A stretch of DNA of 10,284 nucleotides from assembly GCA_937989585.1 (NCBI GenBank), contig CALKRW010000040.1, forward strand, positions 1 through 10,284, written 5' to 3'. Positions 5,736 through 10,284 of the stretch are shown piece by piece. Origin of the DNA: an uncultured Porphyromonadaceae bacterium (GTDB lineage: Bacteria > Bacteroidota > Bacteroidia > Bacteroidales > Muribaculaceae). Every line of letters starts with the position of its first letter. Position 1 is the stretch's first letter. The notes beneath the pieces were generated by a model. That model saw only the letters and a list, made by a program, of their open reading frames with translations. It had not been told where the DNA came from and did not search any database. The position numbers and the translations under genes were made by a program.

Positions 5736-6863
5736 ATGAAGCCAATAACTATTCTCGATAAAGACTATCTCGCATGGTTACAGACCCTATGTAACAGGTA
5801 TCGTATAAGTCAGATTAAGGCTGCTGTCAAAGTCAATCAGGAGATGCTGCGTTACTATTGGCTTTTAGGAAAGGATATTGCTGAACGAGATGATGAAAAC
5901 AAATATGGCTCGTCGTTTTATACCACACTAAGCCGGGACTTAAGGAAACGTATGCCTGGTGCAACAGGATTATCTGCATCATCCATCCGCTATGCCAAGA
6001 GGTTCTATCTACTTTATAATAAGGAAATTGAAAATCCTCAGCAAGTTGCTGAAGATTTTAGAGACGAAGAAGTACAAGAGCATTCGGGAACAAATTTTCA
6101 GCAGGTTGCTGAAAGTTTACAATCTCCAATATTCAATGTGCCTTGGGGACACCATATACTGTTGATAGACAGATTTTCTAACGCTCCACAAAAGGCATTG
6201 TTCTTTATAAATCAGATTGTGTCAAATGGATGGAGTAGAGATATGCTTCGAAATTTTATTGACACCGATTTATATGAACGTCAAGGCAAAGCGTTGACCA
6301 ATTTCAAACGCACACTACCAGATGTCACAAGTGAGTTGGCACAAGAATTGACCAAAGACCCATATGACTTTGCGTTCACAGGCATAACAACAAAATATAA
6401 TGAAAAGGTACTCAAAGATGCGCTGCTGAATAATATCACACAGTTCCTAATCGAACTTGGGACCGGTTTTGCGTATGTCGGGCGTGAATACAGGTTACAG
6501 ATAGGGCAGACTGAGAAGTTCATAGACCTATTATTCTATAACCTGAATTTATCGGCATATGTTGTCGTGGAGGTAAAAATCGGCAAATTTGATTTTGCAG
6601 ATGCCGGTCAACTTGGGGGATATGTTGTTGCCTGCAATCATATTCTTCGAAAAGAAGGTCGGGACAATCCGACCATAGGAATTCTGATCTGTAAGGAAAA
6701 AGACAATCTTGTTGCTCAATATGCCCTTGAAGCAAGTAGTCTGCCTTTGGGAATTTCAGAGTATGACCTTGCACGCCTATATCCTGAAAAAGTTGAAGGC
6801 ACAATCCCAACAATAGACGAACTGGAAAAAGGGATATTATCCGGGGAAAATAACCCAGAGTAA
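5736..6863 (+). CDS. yhcG: YhcG-family (DUF1016) PD-(D/E)XK nuclease
   Basis: This is a predicted DNA nuclease of the YhcG family, of full length (375 residues). The N-terminal domain (about 1-95) is the family's helical region, with YYWLLGKDI at 40-48 and a helix around LSASSIRYAKRF. A variable linker (about 97-132) follows, then PWGHH at 136-140, the conserved entry to the C-terminal nuclease domain. The active-site set is Asp264 (in FIDLLFYN), Glu279-Val-Lys281 (ExK) and Gln292-x3-Tyr296, so catalysis looks intact. The linker holds two copies of QQVAE exactly 20 residues apart. The family is common next to type I restriction genes, as here, but its exact role is not settled; I infer defence or modulation of the restriction system. 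It has its own promoter and is divergent from the unknown gene. The ATG at 5736 fits the promoter and the family N-terminus. Confidence 0.93.
   Translation: MKPITILDKDYLAWLQTLCNRYRISQIKAAVKVNQEMLRYYWLLGKDIAERDDENKYGSSFYTTLSRDLRKRMPGATGLSASSIRYAKRFYLLYNKEIENPQQVAEDFRDEEVQEHSGTNFQQVAESLQSPIFNVPWGHHILLIDRFSNAPQKALFFINQIVSNGWSRDMLRNFIDTDLYERQGKALTNFKRTLPDVTSELAQELTKDPYDFAFTGITTKYNEKVLKDALLNNITQFLIELGTGFAYVGREYRLQIGQTEKFIDLLFYNLNLSAYVVVEVKIGKFDFADAGQLGGYVVACNHILRKEGRDNPTIGILICKEKDNLVAQYALEASSLPLGISEYDLARLYPEKVEGTIPTIDELEKGILSGENNPE
6036..6120 (+). repeat. 60-bp-spaced direct repeat in the yhcG linker
   Basis: TCAGCAAGTTGCTGAAG at 6038 and TCAGCAGGTTGCTGAAA at 6098 are near-identical and offset by exactly 60 bp, so the frame is kept (20 residues). 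Each copy is also an inverted repeat: TCAGCAA-G-TTGCTGA (6038-6052) and TTTCAGCA-GGT-TGCTGAAA (6096-6114). It looks like an in-frame duplication in a flexible linker. The bases between the two cores are not clearly alike. Confidence 0.6.
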
Positions 6864-6872
6864 ATTTTTAAG

Positions 6873-6907
6873 TAAAAATCCCGCGGCACGGGGTGGTGGC
6901 GCGGGAT
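6873..6907 (-). terminator. Intrinsic terminator of the GH28 gene
   Basis: ATCCCGCG (6878-6885) and CGCGGGAT (6900-6907) form a perfect 8-bp GC-rich stem with a 14-nt loop. Read on the minus strand the hairpin is followed directly by TTTTTAC, the U-tract expected for termination. It begins 25 nt after the GH28 stop at 6933. On the plus strand there is no T-tract after the stem, so it is not a good terminator for yhcG, whose 3' end (6863) is convergent; an AT-only inverted repeat at 6864-6879 is all that follows yhcG. Confidence 0.8.
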
Positions 6908-6910
6908 GGA

Positions 6911-6931
6911 GGGGACGGGGGAGGGTTCGGG
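6911..6931 (+). other. G-quadruplex-type motif just downstream of the GH28 stop codon
   Basis: The plus strand carries GGGG (6911-6914), GGGGG (6917-6921), GGG (6923-6925) and GGG (6929-6931), with loops of 2, 1 and 3 nt: a compact canonical G4 pattern. It lies between the GH28 stop (6933-6935) and the terminator hairpin. The GH28 mRNA is C-rich here; any readthrough transcript from yhcG would carry the G-rich version. Confidence 0.55.
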
Positions 6932-6932
6932 A

Positions 6933-8408
6933 TTAGTTGGCGGGGCCTTCGGGGAGGAAGGTGACGTTGCGGAGGGTGAGGTCGGCGGTGGCGGTGTCGA
7001 TTTTGGCGGGGGCTTTGCGCCAGACGAAGGTGGAGTTGGAGATGTTGATGTCGTAGACACAGCGCAGGCCGGGGAGTCCGCTTGCCTTGATGCCGGTGTC
7101 GCATCCACGGCAGATGACGTCGGAGATGTGTATGTCCTGGAACTCGGGGATGAATTTTGCCTTCTTTGTGTCAGGTTCGTTGCGGACGTCGGCATAGGTA
7201 CACTCGAAGATTATGGCCTCGTGCTGGATGTCGCTCATAACGATGTCGCTGACCCATACGTCCTCGGTCTTTCCGCCGCGGCCTATGGCGCTCTTGAAGC
7301 GCAGACCGGTGTCGGAGCCGGACATGCGGCAGTCCTTGCATACGATTCGGCGCATGCCGCAGACGTCGTTACTGCCGATGACGAATCCGCCGTGACAGTG
7401 AAACGCGGTGGAGTTGCGTATGAGTATGTCCTCGCAACCACGGACCTTTGTGCCTTCCCTGGCCTCGCTGCTCTTGAGGCAGTAGCCGTCGTCACCACCG
7501 TCGACCGTGGTGTTGACAATTAGGACGCAGTGGCAGTCGGTGAGGTCGATGGAGTCGGCGTTCTGGGCATTCCAGGGGGCGCGGACAGTGATGCCGTCGA
7601 TGATGACGTTCACGGAGTGGTAGGGATGGACATGGAAGCGGGGTGAGTTCTGGAAGGTGACACCTCGCAGGAGTATGCCGTCGCAACCGGATGCCCAAAA
7701 GAGGTCGTTGCGCATACGTTCCTCTTTCTCGGGGGTTGCGGCTATGTCCTTGTAGCCGTAGACATTCTGCCATGGGAACCACTGGGTGCCGTTCTCGCGA
7801 AGGACGCCGCCTGTCTCGCGGAAACGGTTCCATTCGACGTCACTGACCTTGGCGCGCTTGACATATCGCCAAGCGGCACCTGAACCGTCGATGATGCCCT
7901 CGCCGGTTATGCCGACATTGGTACATTCGACGGCACGGATGCAGGGCAATGCACGTCCTGAAATCCAGACCTCACCAGCGTACAGAGTCTTGTCGGGAGA
8001 GAACTGTACGATAGCGTTCTTGTCAAGATTGAGACAGATGTTGCTTTTAAGTTCTATCGGACCTGTAAGCCAGACTCCTGCCGGGACCTGTAGTATTCCC
8101 CCACCCTGGGCCTCGAGCGCGGCGATAGCGTCAGCGAAAGCACGGGTGTTGAGCGTCACGGCATCGCCCTTTGCTCCGAAATCGGTGAGGATCACAGTTC
8201 GGTCGGGAAAGACAATCTCGCGGACAGGCTTGACTTCTGTCGGCAGGTTCTTGTAATAGTCTCCGTAAGCCGAGCCTTGGGCAAACAGTGCTGCCATAAC
8301 GAGCATTACCGGGAACATAAACATTCGGCGAATAAAGACCATAGGATTCTTTGTTCTCATATCATCAAGTATTTTTAGGATTAGTCTAACGCTGGTAATT
8401 TTTCGCAC
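6933..8408 (-). CDS. Secreted glycoside hydrolase family 28 (polygalacturonase-like)
   Basis: This is a predicted pectin-backbone hydrolase acting outside the cytoplasm. The frame spans 491 codons, but the true start is probably Met17 (ATG at 8360) or Met23 (8342), because the -7 promoter element at 8417-8410 would start transcription past the first ATG. A signal peptide then fits: RR, the hydrophobic run MFMFPVMLVMAALFAQG, and cleavage near Ala47/Gly49. A mature N-terminal motif, TDFGAKGDAVTLNTRAF, is typical of GH28 beta-helices. The four catalytic motifs, numbered from the first Met, are N283-A-D285 (usually NTD), G305-D306-D307, C-H339-G340 (usually GHG) and R370-F-K372 (usually RIK), then the bacterial RGRGG-like SAIGRGG. 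The acids, His, Arg and Lys needed are all present. It is divergent from the CE7-type esterase and has a terminator at 6873-6907. Exo versus endo action cannot be told. Confidence 0.93.
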   Translation of the reverse strand: MRKITSVRLILKILDDMRTKNPMVFIRRMFMFPVMLVMAALFAQGSAYGDYYKNLPTEVKPVREIVFPDRTVILTDFGAKGDAVTLNTRAFADAIAALEAQGGGILQVPAGVWLTGPIELKSNICLNLDKNAIVQFSPDKTLYAGEVWISGRALPCIRAVECTNVGITGEGIIDGSGAAWRYVKRAKVSDVEWNRFRETGGVLRENGTQWFPWQNVYGYKDIAATPEKEERMRNDLFWASGCDGILLRGVTFQNSPRFHVHPYHSVNVIIDGITVRAPWNAQNADSIDLTDCHCVLIVNTTVDGGDDGYCLKSSEAREGTKVRGCEDILIRNSTAFHCHGGFVIGSNDVCGMRRIVCKDCRMSGSDTGLRFKSAIGRGGKTEDVWVSDIVMSDIQHEAIIFECTYADVRNEPDTKKAKFIPEFQDIHISDVICRGCDTGIKASGLPGLRCVYDINISNSTFVWRKAPAKIDTATADLTLRNVTFLPEGPAN

Positions 8409-8409
8409 G

Positions 8410-8417
8410 CAAATTTA
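8410..8417 (-). promoter_or_regulatory. Putative -7 element of the GH28 gene promoter
   Basis: On the minus strand, TAAATTTG at 8417-8410 matches TAnnTTTG. No TTTG-like -33 element is found 19-21 nt upstream, so the call rests on one element. The predicted start near 8403 lies inside the long reading frame and after the ATG at 8408. This supports translation from the ATG at 8360 with a leader of about 40 nt. Confidence 0.5.
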
Positions 8418-8470
8418 ACTAAAAACGACGATATTTTCCGTCGGGTTACAAGAATATCGCGGTTTTTGCC

Positions 8471-8478
8471 TACTTTTG
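8471..8478 (+). promoter_or_regulatory. Putative -7 element of the esterase gene promoter
   Basis: TACTTTTG matches TAnnTTTG, about 28 nt before the ATG at 8507, giving a leader of roughly 20 nt. A clear -33 TTTG is not seen at the usual distance. It is back-to-back with the GH28 element at 8410-8417, so both genes could share control from this about 100-bp gap, for example by a pectin-sensing regulator; no operator is recognisable. Confidence 0.55.
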
Positions 8479-8506
8479 TGACATACATCCAATCCTTATT
8501 ATCAGT

Positions 8507-9802
8507 ATGAGACATTTCCTGACTTTATTTTTTGCCTTTGTTGCCCTTATGTCTTTCGGTGAGAACTATCCCTCGCGCTCAGACGCGCTATGGGTGACAG
8601 TCCCCGACCATACGGACTGGCTATACAGTAACGGCGATTCGGCCATAATCACTGTCTCGCTATACGAGTACGGCATTCCCGCCGCAGGGCGCGAGGTGAC
8701 ATTCTCAATCGGGCCGGACATGCTCGCGGCCGATACCGCCGGAACCGTCACTCTCGACTCAAAGGGACAGGCTTCAATAAACATAGGTACGATGCTTAAG
8801 CCAGGGTTCCGTGACCTGCGCCTCTCGGCAAACGTCGCCGGAGCAGAATCACGCCACCACATCAAGGTGGGTTTCTCACCGGAGAAACTCATACCTTTCA
8901 CCGGCGAGCCGAAGGATTTCGACTCGTTCTGGGAAGAGGCCCTGAAACGCGACGCAAAATTCCCGTTGAAATACACCATCGAGCCGTCCGCGCGTTACAC
9001 TACCGACAAGATGGACGCATATCTTGTCAGGATGGAACTTCCCGGGCCGTGGGTAAAGGCGATGTACGGATATCTCTTCATCCCGAAGGAACACGGCAAG
9101 CATCCCGCCGTGCTGAATCCGCCTGGGGCAGGCGTAAAGACCATAAAAAATCCGCTGAACAACCGCTACTACGGCGAGAACGGCATGATACGCCTTGAGA
9201 CCGAGATTCACGGATGCCATCCGGAGATGTCCGAAGAGGAGTTCGCGCTCGAACGCAAGCGCAGGGGCGACTATCTGTCGACAGGGCTTGACGACCCGCA
9301 CAACTACTATATGCTCGACGTGTATCTGGGATGCCGTCGCTGGCTCGACTTCCTGACCCAACTTCCGGAATGGGACGGCCGAAACCTGTTCGTGCAAGGC
9401 TCAAGCCAGGGCGGTGCGCTGGCTATCGTCACCGCGGCTCTCGACCCGCGCGTAAAGGCCTGTGTTGCCAATCATCCGGCCCTGTCGGACATGAACGGTT
9501 ATCTCGGAGACAAGGCCGGCGGCTATCCCCACCACTGGCGCAAGAATCCTTCGGAAGCGACACCAGAGGCCATACGCACACTTGAATACTACGACGTTGT
9601 GAATTTCGCGAAACGCCTGAAGTGTCCCGTGCGCATGAGCTGGGGCTTCAACGACGTAACATGCCCGCCGACCACAAGTTACGAGGTCTATAATCTCATC
9701 ACTGCGCCCAAAGAAGTTCTGCTGACGCCCATCAACGAGCACTGGACCACTGCAACAACGGGGCAGAGCCATTTCAGGTGGCTAAAGGGGTTTTGTAAGT
9801 AA
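8507..9802 (+). CDS. Secreted CE7-type acetyl (xylan) esterase with N-terminal Ig-like domain
   Basis: This is a predicted carbohydrate deacetylase of the alpha/beta-hydrolase AXE1/CE7 family. Of 431 residues, 1-18 form a signal peptide (MRHFLTLFFAFVALMSFG) with no lipobox Cys, so the product is periplasmic or secreted. Residues about 22-122 look like an Ig-like beta-sandwich (TVTLDSKGQASINIG; FRDLRLSANV). The esterase starts with FTGEPKDFDSFWEEAL at 131-146, a family signature. The catalytic triad is Ser300 in G-S-S-Q-G-G (298-303), Asp383 in WGFNDVTCPP and His412 in NEHW. CE7 enzymes are about 320 residues, so the extra ~110 N-terminal residues are the added domain. It is divergent from the GH28 gene, which suggests acetylated pectin rather than xylan as substrate; this is inference. 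The ATG at 8507 fits both signal peptide and promoter. A terminator follows at 9816. Confidence 0.93.
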   Translation: MRHFLTLFFAFVALMSFGENYPSRSDALWVTVPDHTDWLYSNGDSAIITVSLYEYGIPAAGREVTFSIGPDMLAADTAGTVTLDSKGQASINIGTMLKPGFRDLRLSANVAGAESRHHIKVGFSPEKLIPFTGEPKDFDSFWEEALKRDAKFPLKYTIEPSARYTTDKMDAYLVRMELPGPWVKAMYGYLFIPKEHGKHPAVLNPPGAGVKTIKNPLNNRYYGENGMIRLETEIHGCHPEMSEEEFALERKRRGDYLSTGLDDPHNYYMLDVYLGCRRWLDFLTQLPEWDGRNLFVQGSSQGGALAIVTAALDPRVKACVANHPALSDMNGYLGDKAGGYPHHWRKNPSEATPEAIRTLEYYDVVNFAKRLKCPVRMSWGFNDVTCPPTTSYEVYNLITAPKEVLLTPINEHWTTATTGQSHFRWLKGFCK

Positions 9803-9809
9803 TATGACG

Positions 9810-9836
9810 AAAAAAGGTCACCGAAATTCGGTGACC
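9810..9836. terminator. Bidirectional terminator between the esterase gene and tRNA-Lys
   Basis: GGTCACCGAA (9816-9825) and TTCGGTGACC (9827-9836) are exact inverted copies, folding as a stem of at least 8 bp. On the minus strand it is followed by six Ts (A-run at 9810-9815), a strong intrinsic terminator for the tRNA. On the plus strand TTGCTTTG follows, a weaker U-rich tail serving the esterase gene, whose stop is 13 nt upstream. Confidence 0.85.
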
Positions 9837-9844
9837 TTGCTTTG

Positions 9845-9917
9845 TGAACCGCCTGGGGTTCGAACCCAGGACCCCATCCTTAAAAGGGATGTGCTCTACC
9901 TGCTGAGCTAGCGAATC
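9845..9917 (-). tRNA. tRNA-Lys (anticodon TTT)
   Basis: The 73-nt sequence folds as a complete cloverleaf: T8-A9, a D arm GCTC/GAGC with loop AGCAGGTA, an anticodon stem CATCC/GGATG around CTTTTAA (anticodon TTT), variable loop GGGTC, and T arm CTGGG-TTCGAAC-CCCAG. The discriminator is A, and CCA is not encoded (CAA follows). The acceptor stem is imperfect: GATTCGC against GCGGTTC gives a T-T mismatch at 3:70 and a T-G wobble at 4:69, where GAACCGC would pair fully. A promoter at 9942-9973 and a terminator at 9810-9836 suggest that the gene is transcribed. It may be a functional variant or a decaying extra copy. Confidence 0.93.
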
Positions 9918-9941
9918 ATTCTGTGTGTTACTTCTGTAATG

Positions 9942-9973
9942 CAAAGATAGTGATTAATTTTTTATTGTGCAAG
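9942..9973 (-). promoter_or_regulatory. Putative promoter of tRNA-Lys
   Basis: On the minus strand, TATCTTTG at 9949-9942 matches TAnnTTTG, with CTTG at 9973-9970 (one mismatch to TTTG) 20 nt upstream. The predicted start near 9935 leaves a short leader before the tRNA 5' end at 9917. Position and spacing fit well. Confidence 0.6.
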
Positions 9974-10036
9974 TATTGATTGTGTTTTTATTTGCTTTTC
10001 ATTCGGAAAAACATATATATTATAGCAGATTATAGT

Positions 10037-10095
10037 TGATAATCAATACATTCAAAAAATAGCTTTTTAGAAAATCTAAATAATATTGATTATCA
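10037..10095. repeat. 12-bp perfect inverted repeat in the AT-rich flank
   Basis: TGATAATCAATA (10037-10048) and TATTGATTATCA (10084-10095) are exact inverted copies, with a 35-nt spacer that itself holds a TTTAGA-AAA-TCTAAA hairpin (10066-10080). The octamer TATTGATT also occurs near 9974 and 10152. The element lies just downstream of the partial gene at the right edge. It could be a weak 3' end structure or a binding site; in AT-rich DNA chance is also likely. Confidence 0.4.
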
Positions 10096-10105
10096 TTTTT
10101 CGGAT

Positions 10106-10284
10106 TTATGTAAATCGTTGTCGTTCCATAGTATTGCAATAGCATTTATCTTTATTGATTACCACAACAGGAAGTAAACCTTTTTCTCGATCATAAATGC
10201 GTTGTGACGTTTTCATTACCATATAACGATGATAGCTGTCTACAATTTCATATAGATCTTTTTCTTCAATGTGATAACAAACGC
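10106..10284 (-). CDS. ParB/sulfiredoxin-fold domain protein, C-terminal end only (possibly truncated)
   Basis: 58 codons are read leftward from the right edge to a TAA at 10106-10108. The stretch YEIVDSYHRYMVMK, then REKGLLPVVVI, resembles the core of ParB-like nuclease (ParB/Srx) domains: a strand, D-x-x-HR followed by a helix, and a strand reading LPVVVI. In IbrB-like relatives the chain continues past this strand with a helix; here it ends after NKDKCYCNTMERQRFT. A one-base shift near the AAAGATAAA run would instead give INAIAILWNDNDLHKSEK, which looks more like that helix, so a frameshift is possible. Both frames stop within a few dozen bases. IbrB-type proteins usually pair with a PAPS-reductase-like IbrA, which could lie outside the window. 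Family assignment is from memory of the motif and is tentative. Confidence 0.5.
   Translation of the reverse strand, partial: VCYHIEEKDLYEIVDSYHRYMVMKTSQRIYDREKGLLPVVVINKDKCYCNTMERQRFT

Noticed and set aside
6906..7523. 205-codon plus-strand frame, Gly/Val/Asp-rich
   Set aside because: It lies wholly antisense to the GH28 catalytic region, whose motifs are clear. The composition is what reverse reading of a GC-rich gene gives.
9845..9917. tRNA attachment site of an integrated element
   Set aside because: No second copy of the tRNA end and no integrase are in the window, and the AT-rich side is at the 5' end of the tRNA, while most integrations use the 3' end.

Overview
The window looks like a piece of a Bacteroidales chromosome (gut Bacteroidota; the family cannot be fixed from this sequence). 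The main reason is the promoters. Upstream of six transcription units there is a match to the Bacteroidetes -7 element TAnnTTTG, in four cases with a weak -33 TTTG-like element 19-20 nt further upstream, and there are no clear Shine-Dalgarno sequences. A secreted GH28 plus Ig-like/CE7 esterase pair also fits a glycan-degrading gut Bacteroidales.

Layout. (1) Positions 1-4418, minus strand: a type I restriction-modification operon in the order hsdR-hsdM-hsdS, with tight junctions. hsdS runs off the left edge. (2) 4648-5307, minus strand: a gene of unknown function. It has a helical N-terminal half and a Pro-rich C-terminal half, a long leader of about 200 nt and its own good promoter. (3) 5736-6863, plus strand: a YhcG/DUF1016 PD-(D/E)XK nuclease, divergent from the unknown gene. 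(4) 6933-8408, minus strand, and 8507-9802, plus strand: a divergent pair encoding a secreted GH28 polygalacturonase-like enzyme and a secreted CE7-type acetyl esterase with an N-terminal Ig-like domain. (5) 9845-9917, minus strand: tRNA-Lys(TTT) with promoter and terminator. (6) 10106-10284, minus strand: the C-terminal end of a protein resembling a ParB/sulfiredoxin-fold domain, in an AT-rich flank.

How the genes fit together. HsdR, HsdM and HsdS form the classical type I enzyme: HsdS recognises the site, HsdM methylates it, and HsdR translocates and cuts unmodified DNA. YhcG-family nucleases are often found beside type I systems, so 1-6863 reads as a small defence island, with the unknown helical gene between the two nuclease modules. 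The GH28/esterase pair is a different function, probably pectin backbone cleavage and deacetylation outside the cytoplasm.

The oddest part is about 4590-5470. It has a strong strand bias: the plus strand is G-rich and C-poor. It holds a 9-nt-periodic GGG tract in the leader of the unknown gene, a 98-nt stretch with a single C, a perfect GC hairpin, and a degenerate 36-39 bp repeat array running across the 3' end of the gene.
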